From: Pelargonium cotyledonis
Taxonomy: Eukaryota > Streptophyta > Magnoliopsida > Geraniales > Geraniaceae
NCBI GenBank assembly: GCA_036897625.1
Contig: JAYMTA010000887.1
Location: 1-23,350, forward strand
Direction: 5' to 3'
DNA: 23,350 bases
Shown: in pieces, positions 1 through 10,800 of the stretch
How positions within the stretch are numbered: the stretch's first letter is position 1
How the letters are laid out: the number at the start of each line of letters is the position of its first letter
Translations under genes and position numbers: made by a program
Notes under the pieces: model-generated
The model's input: only the letters and a program-made list of their open reading frames with translations
Databases searched by the model: none
What the model was told of the DNA's origin: nothing

Positions 1-573
1 GGAACGCAACAATTGACGGATTCCATCAGTATATTTAACGGAATGGACTGATTTGGAACGTTTTCGTCCAACTTTGGACTAAAATCAATCGTTTTGCTCA
101 ACTTTGGACTATTCTAAAACACTTAAAAGTTCAGAGACTAAACTGAAACGTTTTAGATAGTACAAGGACTAAAATGAACCTTTTTCCTAATACTATACAA
201 AATATCTCGTACTCTAACTTTAAAAAACATGTTATTGCTAAGCTCTAATTTTGAATTAAAGAATGTTTTTGTTTTGAGAAAGAATTTAAGAATGTTTTTA
301 AGAACAAGAAAAAACATAATCTAAGGTGTCATGGCAATTTGGGTCGTGATCTGTAATACAACACTAATTTAAATGAGTTTGAGTTCAGCATAAACGAGTT
401 TGTGTCGAAATCGTTTAATCCGTTTAATTTGTTTAATGAAATAGGTCATGTAATCCATTTATTAACCCACCTATTAAAGGAAACAAATATAAATTTTCAA
501 ACACTTCGTATATAAAATGATCTATTTAAGTTAAAAGGGTCAAATATACAAGTTTGTATAAGGTCAATTTCAA
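1..573. other. Intergenic AT-rich DNA, no gene
   Basis: No coding region was recognised. Bases 1-190 contain short dispersed repeats around a 'ctttggacta'-type phrase (near 70 and 105) and an imperfect palindrome around 17-45. This style is common near the ends of old plant retroelements, but no element boundary is visible. The rest is AT-rich and featureless. Confidence 0.5.
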
Positions 574-1028
574 CCTAAGTATTTAAACGTGTCGGGTTAT
601 TTTATTTTAATCCAAACTATTTTAAACGTGTTAATTGTATCATGTCGTGTTATTCAATACGTTTAATGAACGGATGAGTTCATATTGGCCTATGTAACAA
701 AAAAATAAATTTTAAACTAGAGGGGGCAAAATGTCATGTTGGGTAGGGTAGGGCTCGAGTCGTTGAACCCAGATCTGATCCTATAGAATTTTCGAGTTGG
801 TAGGGCTTCAAGTTATAGGCATAAAACACATTTATTCCAAGTCTACCCGAGCCGATTTTTTGGGTTGATAGATGCAAACTCGAACCTGTCTAAAAATGGG
901 TTGGGGTACATATACCGAGCGTGTCGGGTCCGTTTTGCTAGCTCTACTTCCAACATGAGAATTGTATTACAGCAAAAGTAAATATAGTATAGGGGTATGA
1001 ATGCAAATACAACTTTTTCACTGAATAT
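574..1028. repeat. Direct repeat, copy 1 (partner at 1341-1754)
   Basis: This stretch aligns along its whole length with 1341-1754, with moderate divergence (many substitutions and small indels). Copy 1 carries about 39 bp more than copy 2. The extra piece lies between two copies of 'tttaaacgtgt' (582-592 and 621-631), so one copy was changed by slippage or deletion between short repeats. Similarity starts at 'ccta(a/t)gtattta' and ends at 'ctgaatat'. Each copy carries the TIR element described separately. Confidence 0.85.
718..946. mobile_element. hAT-like MITE, copy inside direct repeat 1
   Basis: This is an element of about 229 bp with terminal inverted repeats. The left end reads tagagggggcaaaatg, and the reverse complement of the right end begins tagagctagcaaaacgg. 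The interior is rich in GGGTAGGG and GGGTCGG phrases, as in many plant hAT-type non-autonomous elements. The flanking 8-mers (ttttaaac and cttccaac) are only loosely alike, so any target-site duplication has decayed. There is no coding capacity. The same element sits at the same place in the second direct repeat, so it inserted before the duplication. Confidence 0.6.
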
Positions 1029-1340
1029 CTAATTTATTCTATAAATATGATATTAGTTCTCACCCATTGAGAGCCGTGATTATTGAGTGCATGGATAAAT
1101 CGCAATTCTTTGAGGATTTCATTCTGCACTCGGTTGATCGGAAAGCTAATCGTTTGGTGAATTTTTTAGCTCATTCGGCTTTCAGCTCGCCTTCTTCGTC
1201 TTTCAATATTTTTATTCACCCGCCTGTGGGTGCCATTTCTATTTTAAATTCGGACTGTAAGAACCTTGTTTATTGCAGGGAGGATGTTGCTTTCTTCCCT
1301 CCCTGATCTCTCTTAATGAAGTTTCCTTTCATAAAAAAAA
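1029..1340 (+). mobile_element. 5'-truncated LINE 3' end (RNase H-like fragment plus A tail)
   Basis: The frame from about 1056 to 1303 encodes a peptide with the signature HSVDRKANRLVNFLAHSAF. This matches the C-terminal part of the plant RNase H-like domain (RVT_3 type), whose usual pattern is 'v.R.aN..ah.LA'. A stop follows at 1303-1305, then a short 3' UTR ending in an A tail (1333-1340). The last UTR phrase, 'aatgaagtttcctttc' plus A tail, is typical of plant L1-type LINE ends. Only the 3' end remains, so it cannot move by itself. It lies exactly between the two direct repeats. Confidence 0.65.
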
Positions 1341-1754
1341 CCTATGTATTTAAACGTGTTAATTGTATCATGTCGTGTTATTCAATATGTTTAATGAACG
1401 GATGAGTTTAGATTGACCTATATAAAAAAATAATTAATTTTAAAGTAGAGGTGGCAAAATGTCATGTCGGGTAGGGTAGGGCTCGGGTCGATGAACCCAA
1501 ATCTGATCCTATAGGATTTTTGAGTTGGTAGGGTTTCAAGTTATAGGCATAAAACATATTTTTAACAAGTGTATCACTGTCCGATTTTACGGGTTGATAA
1601 ATGCACACTCGACCTGTCTAAAAATGGGTTCGGTTACGAGTAGCCAGCGGGCCGGTCCATTTGCTATCTCTACTTTGAACAGGAAAATGGTATTACATGA
1701 AAAGTAAATATAGTATAGGGGTATGAATGCAAATACAACTTTTTTACTGAATAT
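1341..1754. repeat. Direct repeat, copy 2 (partner at 574-1028)
   Basis: This is the second copy of the repeat. It starts on the base after the LINE A tail and ends at 'ctgaatat' (1747-1754). It lacks about 39 bp found in copy 1 between short 'tttaaacgtgt' repeats. After its end the sequence is unrelated to what follows copy 1. Confidence 0.85.
1446..1672. mobile_element. hAT-like MITE, copy inside direct repeat 2
   Basis: This 227-bp element is homologous to 718-946. Its ends form terminal inverted repeats: tagaggtggcaaaatg on the left, and tagagatagcaaatgg as the reverse complement of the right end. The flanking 8-mers are ttttaaag and ctttgaac, so no clear target-site duplication survives. 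Confidence 0.6.
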
Positions 1755-3670
1755 AAATAATAGGCGCAGCTACCGCAATACAAACGACAACAAATAGTAA
1801 ATAGATAAAACATCCTAAATTCTCTACAGTTTTTGATACTCGCATTATGTTCCTACTCGCTGTGCTTCGTTCCCAGATGTACTGGACTGACACTTGTTGG
1901 AAAGACAAAGCGAGTACAGACACTTCTGTAGTGGAGAGAAACTTTTTATATTTTAGAAAATACAAGGTAGGGCTGAGGTGCATGTGCTGTTTATGATTTA
2001 TGGGCTTTGGTTGGTGTCATCCGATTATATATTATTTTAATTATACAAATACCAAAAATGCTCAAAAGGGTATTGAAATTACCAAAAAGTATATGTACAA
2101 AAGTTTCTTCTTCTGTTTTTCCCTAATATATAAAAAAAGGTGCTAAAGAGATGCATGTTTGAAGTATGTTTGGAAGGTAAAGGTGTGTAAGTGAGGAAGA
2201 GAAGTATGTTTGGAAGAGCTCACAAGTAATATACATTGAGGTATTGTTTTATAAAATTTATTGTAATTATCTAAGTTTATCTTGTATTTGTCACATAAAG
2301 TGCACAATCATTTTCTTCTTAAATTTTGTTTTTCTCTGTCACTAGGTTTTGTGCCTTTCTTTCTCTCAGACGTTTTGAGAGTTGGATAGAGTTTTTGTTC
2401 GACTTTCGTTGCTCTTGAGTTCAGAGTGGCGGCAGACTCTTGAATTTTCATATAGCAAATTGTGGTTTTTTTTTTTTCTGTTCATATAACGAGCTCTTAC
2501 TTTGATATTAAATTTTGATTTTGTTAGTGTTTGTAGAGTGGCGACGTAGGTTCACAATATATACGTTTTTGATTGGTGTGCGCGCAGGGCAATATGAGGC
2601 GATTGTAGAAAGAAGAAGGTGGCTTGGAAGGTGGTGATTTGGTCAGAGTCATCAGATTAGCCTTCGAGGTTGATGTCAGATCAAATGACATACACGATGG
2701 TGACGAAAGATGATTGACAGAGAACTCCACGTGGTTGGCTTATACTTCAAATACAATCGTCGTAAGTTGTTCGTGCTCTTCAAGTTAGATGAGAGAATTT
2801 CAGTGCCTTCAACTAGATTATTTAAGCTGATAAAGAGAAGTCTAGTGTCTTTATTTTGATTATTCATGATGTTTTAATCATTGTGACTCATGTCAGATTT
2901 CTATATATTTTTCGGTTGGTGTGCGAATTGAATAGTCCACGTGTTAGTTGGATTTTTGGTCTCTTTGTCAGACTCGTATTTGTTATCGTTAGTTTTGGGT
3001 TAAAAAACTCATTTTCTTCTTTTTTTCACCTTTTTTTATTCAATACTTGTTATTATTTCTCTCCTTCCATTTTTTAATACTAACAAAAAAATGAGTTTGA
3101 GTGCTCGACACATGTTGAGAATAATTTTATAATAACATAATTGACTTTTATTTACATTTTCACCATATATCCTTGTTAGAAACACGTACACATGTCCTCC
3201 AAGAGTGAAGTAACCATAGTTGAAGATACAGTGGTGAGGAAGCAATTGCGTTTGGAGTTCAAAGACCGATGTAAGACAGGAAGTTGAAATGGTTTTATTA
3301 GTGTAAGATACAGTGTAAGTTTGTATTTATTACTGATGTTGATGAGTCTGTTTTGACTTGATCAATCAGGCACACTAAAATGTCTTTTTAGTTTTGTCCA
3401 TGCATTAAAGAATTTTCTAGAATATGTTCTAAGTTCAAATATTATCATGAACTTCCCAAATCTTAGTTCTGAACATGTGACTTGCGCAAGGTAACACACT
3501 ATTAAAATGAAGACACAAAATGTGTTTATAGGACACCGCCTCAAATGTAAGAGTAGGTGTGGACTAAAAATCACAAGACTAAATAGCGCTTTAGTGGGAG
3601 AATTGTAGTTGTGAGTAATAAATATTTAGAAATAAGGATTACTTTCTCTTACCAAGAAATGAAGTTTATG
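1755..3670. other. Intergenic region, no recognisable gene
   Basis: Only short chance frames were seen. A minus-strand frame ending near 1744 closes with a hydrophobic stretch but has no family signature. A 16-bp phrase, gaagtatgtttggaag, occurs twice 40 bp apart (2161-2176 and 2201-2216). Poly-T runs are present around 2467-2479. I saw nothing I could call a gene, RNA or intact transposon. Confidence 0.5.
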
Positions 3671-5603
3671 TACTAAAAAAAATATCCCTACGACGTGTCA
3701 ATGTGTTGTTGAATGTTGACTAGGCAGGGTTCACCTCAAAACCCACTTATGGATTGAGCTCTGACTTCCCATGCTTGCCATTTGCGGGTGTTAGGCAAGT
3801 ATAAGAGTTCTCGAATACCCGTCGAGCACCGTATGAGTATTAAAGCATCCTTGAGCCTCTATCACTTCAGGTAGTGCCCTGGCGTTCGAGCTTGGTGGAA
3901 TGTCTTCGTGATCTCACAACGTGGCAGGAAATCTTTAAGGTGAGACAACGAGGAAGAGACCTAGGGGTGACTCAGAGAGGTGAGTTGGGAACCTCTTATG
4001 TAGGCTAAATGTTTCCGTCTTCCTTGAGGACTTGAAAATGACCCATCGAGTAACAAAACAGTTGAACAATGTGCAAGAAGAAAACACCAAGCATGTCTGA
4101 TGATGTATTTCCCAATGACTTCATCTTGTTGTGATGAGAATCATTGTCACAATGGAGCATTGCCTAGAGGTTCGAGCTCATCACCAAAAGAATCTTTGGT
4201 CGCTACAAAGAATTACCTAGTAGCCCAATCTCGTAGCGACAAACATTTTTTTTGACATGGCAGAGCATTGCCTAATAATACTTTATGGGTGGCATCTGTG
4301 GGTGCAAGCTTTGTAATTGCGATTGCAAGCTTCGAGAATAAGTAATATTGCATACACTTTAGGAGCAAGACCGCAGGCACACCGTTTAGAAGAAAGTTCT
4401 CAAGCGCGGTCCTGAAGAAAAGTCCATGGGGCGTGGTTTAAGATTGTGGAATGGAGATGACGTGACGCTTAAGTGCCACATGCCATGTCACCATTCTCCG
4501 TTTTGACTAATGATAGTTTAGGTATTGTAAATCTCCCCTCACTCACAGTGGTATTGATTTATTAATGTTGTGCGAGAATAATGTTTGATGCTTGTTTAAG
4601 TATTTTTGTAGGTCATGTCTTCTTGCATTAGTTAAGCAAATGAATTGGGTGAGTTTTCCTCATTTTTCCATACATGTGGATTTTCGGATTTTCTCTTTAA
4701 AGCACTATATTTCTCTTAATCTCTTATAATTTTAGGAGATCCCAATCTTGCGTTGAGAGTGTTGGGAAGAGTCAATTAATCCTTTTTACTACTTATTCTT
4801 TGGCTTTGGTCCTATTAAAACCATTATTGAAGAAAGAGACATGTTTTCTCAAGCAACTGAAGTTTGAATCTCCTCCATAAAGCTCATCTTATGCTCATTT
4901 TACTCATTGGAACTTCATCTTCATCAATCTCGCTTCAAATTTACTTTTCCATATTTTTCCTTGTGATTTTTGGAGTTGGTCGAGACAGACTGAGCTTCAA
5001 GTTCGACGCAACAATCTTGATATCATCGCGACAAGCGACTTTGTTTGCGATATAGTCGTATCTAGAGACATTGTTGTGATGATCACTTCTTGTTGCGATA
5101 AAAGTTTGGCACCTTTGTTTGAGGTGGAAGACAACCATAATATTTCTCCCAATAGTATGCGATGGTTGTCTTAGGATCTTTTCATTATTATCTTGTAATT
5201 TCTTGATAGTTAGGCTTGATCAGAATATGTTTGATCTTGTTACTTGCTCCCAAGGAGAGGCTTTAGTTCGTTTACAAGAAAAATTTGTTACTCAAGTTTA
5301 GACAAATGTTCTTGAACCTTCAAGCACGAATGTTCTCAACATTTTGGGAGGCAAGATCTTCTGGCATCATCTTTTAGAGAAAAATATGAAAATGATGGGT
5401 TCAATCTTCTTGGGGGTGGTGGATGAGCTCCACCAAGCTAGTGAAATTGGGGAAATTAGATGGGTTGTCATTAGCTTATAGAATTTTCCACGGGGTGTTT
5501 CATCCTTAGGATCATGATATTGTTAGAGATGTTTCCTAATCCTAGAAGATGATTCTGTTAGGCCTATTTTTCAATTAGTCTTACTTTTTCTCTTAATCCC
5601 TTT

Positions 5604-5627
5604 GTGGGGGAGACCGTGGGGGAGACC
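5604..5627. repeat. 12-bp tandem duplication
   Basis: The 12-bp unit gtgggggagacc occurs twice back to back. It is probably a replication-slippage product inside unassigned DNA. Confidence 0.8.
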
Positions 5628-6029
5628 ATGGGCTCCATGCCCTTGGGCGCAATTAAGAGGGTGCCCTTTTTTTTTGCAATTGTGTAGACTTCTTGGGCGG
5701 GAGCCTTCCATAGCGTTTCTTCGATTTTGGTTACCAAAAAGGATGTGGTTCACTTAGTGTGCGCATCAAATTTTTTGTATCTCTTCATAGAAAATTTAAA
5801 CGAATGGTTGGTGAAGAGTTTTTTTTCATCTCCAAGAGAGATTTCAACTTCCCTCACGTACATGTAAAATCTATTCTTTTTGCTCAAAAGTATGCAAGAA
5901 AGTCAAAACCTCATGATCAAAAGTCTAATAATTGCTTGCCCAGGTGACTCAAGAAGGGTAAAGCATATGTCTAGTACTTTTTTCAAAGCGATGTGCAATT
6001 ATAAACCAGGGTGGCTCAGAAGGTCGCTG

Positions 6030-6086
6030 AAGAAGAAGATGGGTAAAATTGTCAATTAAGAAGAAGAAGGGTAAAATTGTCATTTT
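6030..6086. repeat. Two-copy tandem repeat, about 28 bp
   Basis: Two adjacent units share the core phrase gggtaaaattgtca preceded by an agaagaag run. The first starts at 6030 and the second at 6058. No coding role was seen. Confidence 0.75.
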
Positions 6087-6240
6087 AATTTTTTTTTGAA
6101 GTCATATGCACAACACATGATGAAAGATGATGTTTTCCATCAATTTTCTAATGGAAGAACGAGAAGAGTAAAAAAAAATACAGGATAGCTAAAAGTTACG
6201 AAAAAAAGTTGAGGGCAACCTGTTGCAAAATGTGTCAAAT

Positions 6241-7011
6241 AGAGGGTAGTTTTCAGTAATTATCCCTAAATTTACATTGACCTTTGAACTTTGACTTATT
6301 CTCCTTTATCAGACCAACTCAAGAATCACTCCACCCACTTCATCACCAAACAAAATCCAGACTAAACTTTGAAGAACACAATTTTTGGACCAAAAACACT
6401 TCAAAATCAAAGTTTTTTTGTACCCTTCCTTACATCATTGAATGATATCAATGAATAAGAGAGAGAAAATCAATTGTTAATGTCCGTGAAATGTTCATAT
6501 TCAAGATTTATGTGGATACATTCCTATCGTTCACTATGCTAATTAACTATTGTTGAAACGAAATGGGTGATAAATAACACATGATATTAAAAAAGTACAT
6601 AAAGTTATAGGGTAACCATGTCCTTAAAGTGACTAGTGAACTTTTGCAATATTTACGTATAAAACTTATGTACGAGAAGAGTTTCAACAATATATATCTT
6701 GCACTTGCTAACATCTATAAGTCCATAATTTAACAATTGATACGAAATTGAATTCTTTCTCCTAATTCAGATGTGACACGTTTAGAAATCAACAAATAGA
6801 AAAATCAAATAAGTGCCAAGCGCATGTTTTAAAGACATGTTGCTAAACTCACACATATCATATTTTTATATATTTTGATTTTCATAAAGAAAAAAATAAT
6901 TCAACTATAACTCAAAAATGGTAACAACAAATCACATTTTGAGTATGCTGTGTTATATAAGGCACATTTGTAAAATATTTAATAATTTAATATTATTTTT
7001 GGAGTTTATAA
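6241..7011. other. AT-rich upstream region of the H+-ATPase gene
   Basis: No gene was found. The region is very AT-rich. A TATA-like phrase, ttatataagg, lies near 6953-6962. It is about 870 bp upstream of the H+-ATPase start codon and would imply a long or spliced leader, so I do not call it as the promoter. The true transcription start cannot be placed from sequence alone. Confidence 0.35.
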
Positions 7012-7195
7012 AAAAAAGCACATATATTATCAACTGATAAATGATTGTTTCAGCTTAAGTTTCAAAAAACACAATTGCGTTAAAATTGAGTAAATAAATA
7101 TTTGTCTTAAATGTGCTGATCGTGTACCAGATCCAGAAATATTAGGGTTAAAATTAAAACCCCCAACACAAAAAAAAAAAAAAAAAGCACATATA
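7012..7195 (+). mobile_element. Small A-tailed retroposed insertion with 15-bp TSD
   Basis: The phrase aaaaaagcacatata occurs at 7012-7026 and again at 7181-7195. The 154 bp between them end in a run of A (7170-7180), which merges with the second repeat. An A tail directly followed by a target-site duplication is the mark of LINE-driven retroposition. The inserted body has no A/B box and no recognisable domain, so it may be a truncated LINE 3' end or a retrocopied transcript. It lies about 650 bp upstream of the H+-ATPase start. Confidence 0.6.
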
Positions 7196-7731
7196 AAAGC
7201 ATGATGTGTCATATTTAACTACAGTATGAAATTACACATTATATCCCAAATAGAATGATTTGTATTTTTTTGAGTAAATGTTATGGAAATAGTGAATTTT
7301 CTATCACATACTTTTATGTGCATTGATGTAACAAAATTAATTTTTTTCAGGCTATTGATTGAAAAGATATAAATAGTAATTATGCATCCCGTGTTTAAAA
7401 AATGTACACTTATTCCAAATCAATTACATGATGAACCATGAAAAGAAAATATAACTATAAAAATAAGAACATCAAAATTACTTTCAGAAATGATTTCATT
7501 TCAGTTGGGGCTAATTCGGTATTTATCAAAAATTTGGGGGAGGGACAGAAAAGCTGTGAACTGTTACTGTCTGTACTCGTAGCGGTTCCTCTACTTGGCC
7601 CTTGCAGATTTGGTGTTGGTGGGCTGTCCTCTTTTCGGTTCCAAATACCTAACTTATATTCAGAATCAAGTTTTGTGAACTGGGTTGTGCTCCATTTCTG
7701 TGTATATCCGAATTTCTTCACTGGTTTGTTC

Positions 7732-7768
7732 ATGGTGGCTCTGTTCTGTAATGCGGTTTGATATCTGA
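7732..7768 (+). promoter_or_regulatory. Two overlapping short uORFs in the putative H+-ATPase leader
   Basis: An ATG at 7732 opens a 9-codon frame ending with TGA at 7759-7761 (peptide MVALFCNAV). A second ATG at 7751, in another frame, opens 5 codons ending with TGA at 7766-7768. Both close before the main start at 7829, leaving about 60-67 nt in which ribosomes could resume scanning. A short uORF with translational effects is known in the leader of the tobacco pma1 gene. Whether these bases are in the mature mRNA here is inference. Confidence 0.4.
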
Positions 7769-7828
7769 TTGGTGGCTTTTTTTTTAGTTACATAGGAAGT
7801 TTGTGTGTGCGTGACAAAGAAGGAAGAC

Positions 7829-10800
7829 ATGGCAGACAAGCCTGAGGCCTTGGAGGCAGTTCTGAAGGAAGCTGTGGACTTGGTAATAGATCTGAACAAG
7901 TTGATGCCTTTAATTGCTGTGTGGCGTTTTGGTTGTTTTTCTTGTTTTGCTCATTGTGTATGTGGGTTTTTGAGAATTTTGAGTTTTGGGTTGGTGCAGG
8001 AAAACATACCCATTGAGGAAGTTTTTGAGAATCTGAGATGTAGTAGAGAGGGTCTCACTTCTCAGGCTGCTGAGGAGAGGCTCACCATCTTTGGGCACAA
8101 CAAGCTTGAGGAAAAACAGGTGATAAAATGTTTTCTCTATCTTCCTATGGCTTATTTTGACCTTGTTGTTTGTTAGTTTTGATGTTGTCCCTTTTGTTTT
8201 CTCAACGTTTTGTCTTGTGGGTGTGCTTCAGGAGAGCAAGTTCTTGAAGTTTTTGGGGTTCATGTGGAATCCTCTGTCATGGGTTATGGAGGCTGCTGCT
8301 ATTATGGCAATTGCTCTTGCAAATGGTGGAGTGAGTACTTGCTCCTTTTGGGTTGTGACTGCAGTTTGGTTTGCTCACACTTTGGCTAATTGTGCCTTGT
8401 TGATTATTGTGCAGGGAAAGCCTCCAGATTGGCAGGACTTTGTGGGTATTATTACTCTGCTTATCATCAACTCGACAATTAGTTTCATAGAGGAAAACAA
8501 TGCAGGAAATGCTGCGGCTGCTCTCATGGCTCGTCTTGCTCCTAAAGCCAAGGTATGGATTTTGGCAACATGGTTTTCTATGAAAAATTGTTTCTTGTTA
8601 GAATCATTCAGTTCGTACCCTGAACTTTAGGCTAATGATGAGTTCTTTAGTCTTAATTGCTTCTATTGAAATGACAATACATGTTTAGATTCCTCTATTG
8701 TTTTGTTCTTTGATGATTTGTTTATATAAAGGTTCTTCGGGATGGAAGGTGGAATGAGCAAGATGCTGCTATTTTAGTTCCCGGTGACATAATTAGTATC
8801 AAACTTGGAGATATTGTTCCTGCAGATGCTCGTCTTCTTGAAGGGGATCCTTTGAAAATCGACCAGGTTAGTTGACTTCTTTTGATTCTATTGCATAATA
8901 GAGTCATGCTGAATAGGTCAAACTATAGCATTTAAACTAATGTGTGCTATGCTCTTGGCTTTGCAGTCTGCCCTCACAGGGGAGTCCCTTCCGGTAACAA
9001 AAGGCCCGGGAGACGGCGTTTACTCGGGTTCTACTTGCAAACAAGGAGAGATTGAAGCAGTGGTTATTGCTACTGGTGTCCATACCTTCTTTGGCAAGGC
9101 TGCTCACCTTGTTGATACCACAAACCAAGTGGGCCACTTCCAGAAGGCAAGGAGATAGAAAATATTGTTCTAATTTGTCCAGGAGATGAAAAACTATTAT
9201 TTCACAATATCTTAATTCTTTTAGAACTTGTTACAATGTTACAGGTCTTGACTGCAATTGGGAACTTCTGTATATGTTCTATTGCTGTGGGAATGATTAT
9301 AGAGATCATCGTTATGTACCCTATCCAAGACCGGCAATATCGTCCTGGGATTGACAATCTTCTTGTTCTTCTAATCGGTGGAATTCCAATTGCCATGCCT
9401 ACAGTTTTGTCAGTGACAATGGCCATTGGTTCTCATCGATTATCGCAGCAGGTTGGTTTTGTTGCATCAATTGTCTAGATCAACTGTGTTTAAGAGCTTC
9501 TGTGTATGCTGAAGTGCCTTGGTGACTGCAGGGAGCCATCACGAAGAGAATGACGGCAATTGAAGAGATGGCAGGCATGGATGTGCTTTGCAGTGACAAG
9601 ACTGGTACCTTGACGTTGAACAAACTTACTGTTGACAAGAATCTTATTGAGGTCGGTTTATGGATATCATGTTGCTTGCCAATTGTAGTTTGCTCAATTT
9701 GCAATAGTTTCGTAACTGTGTATACATTTATTGTTCCAGGTGTTCGCAAAAGGAGTAGATGGCGACAGTGTTGTTTTGATGGCAGCTCGAGCATCCAGAA
9801 TAGAAAACCAAGATGCTATCGATACTGCTATAGTTGGGATGCTGGCTGATCCCAAGGAGGTAAAAAATATTCTCAGATACATCATAACAGCTTATATTAC
9901 AATTATTTCGTCATTCATGCCTGCACTGAAACTTTTGTGTATGTCACTTGGACTTGTATCCTTATGTTTCTTGTCTATCAAAAGGCCCGGGCGGGCATTC
10001 AGGAAGTGCACTTCCTTCCCTTCAACCCGACCGATAAGCGAACAGCCTTGACTTATATTGACAGTGCAGGTAAAATGCATAGAGTTAGCAAAGGTGCACC
10101 AGAACAGGTAAATTTCGTGCTCCCGTAATGTATTTTACTTGTCCCCTGAATGTCAGTAATTAATCATTCTTGTGATCTCCATTTTGTTTTGCAGATCTTA
10201 AATCTTGCACATAATAAATCTGAGATTGAGCGTAGAGTTCATGGTGTGATAGATAAGTTTGCAGAGAGAGGTTTGCGATCCCTTGCTGTAGCGTACCAGG
10301 TAATCTGAGCTCTATATTGATTCGTTGTTGGTGTCTAAAATTGGTCATTAGTCGTTACTAACTTTTGCCTTTCTTTATCTTCTGCCCAATTGATCTTTGT
10401 CTTCCCTAGGAAGTTCCAGAAGGAAGAAAAGAGAGTCCAGGTGGCCCATGGCAATTTATTGGTCTCATGCCTCTCTTTGACCCACCAAGGCATGACAGTG
10501 CTGAGACAATAAGGAGAGCTTTAAATCTTGGTGTAAATGTTAAAATGATAACTGGTGGGTTCTTCATTGTGAAATCATCACTTGGAAGCTATGCTTGAGT
10601 TCTATTATATATATATGCATGCATGCCCTTATTTCAACTCAAGTAACATGGTATCATTACAATTGCGCTCATTCATCCACCATACCAACAGTTCTTCCAA
10701 TTTTTAAAACTGTTTTCTGGTAGTTACATGGATTGCTGAGCCTTGTCATTTTTGCAGGGGACCAACTGGCAATTGGAATGGAAACTGGCCGCCGGTTGGG

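Larger units (their letters stand above)
3671..6240. other. Unassigned region, possibly old transposon-derived DNA
   Basis: This stretch is less AT-rich than its flanks and has several broken plus-strand frames (for example around 4800-5060 and 5160-5460) interrupted by stops. It could be the decayed remains of a transposable element, but I found no reverse transcriptase, integrase or transposase motif, no matching long terminal repeats and no convincing inverted ends. I give it no family. Confidence 0.3.

Noticed and set aside
1744-1983. A 79-codon minus-strand frame ending in a hydrophobic segment
   Set aside because: There is no conserved motif, no supporting context, and AT-rich DNA readily yields hydrophobic chance frames.
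3671-6240. A full LTR retrotransposon in the unassigned block
   Set aside because: No pair of long terminal repeats, primer-binding site or polyprotein motif was found.
6950-6965. TATA box of the H+-ATPase gene at ttatataagg
   Set aside because: It is about 870 bp from the start codon and many similar AT-rich phrases occur nearby. Transcript data are needed to support it.
7438-7761. A 107-codon plus-strand frame just upstream of the H+-ATPase
   Set aside because: It has no family resemblance and ends in the region taken as leader. Its last nine codons coincide with the uORF. It is likely chance.
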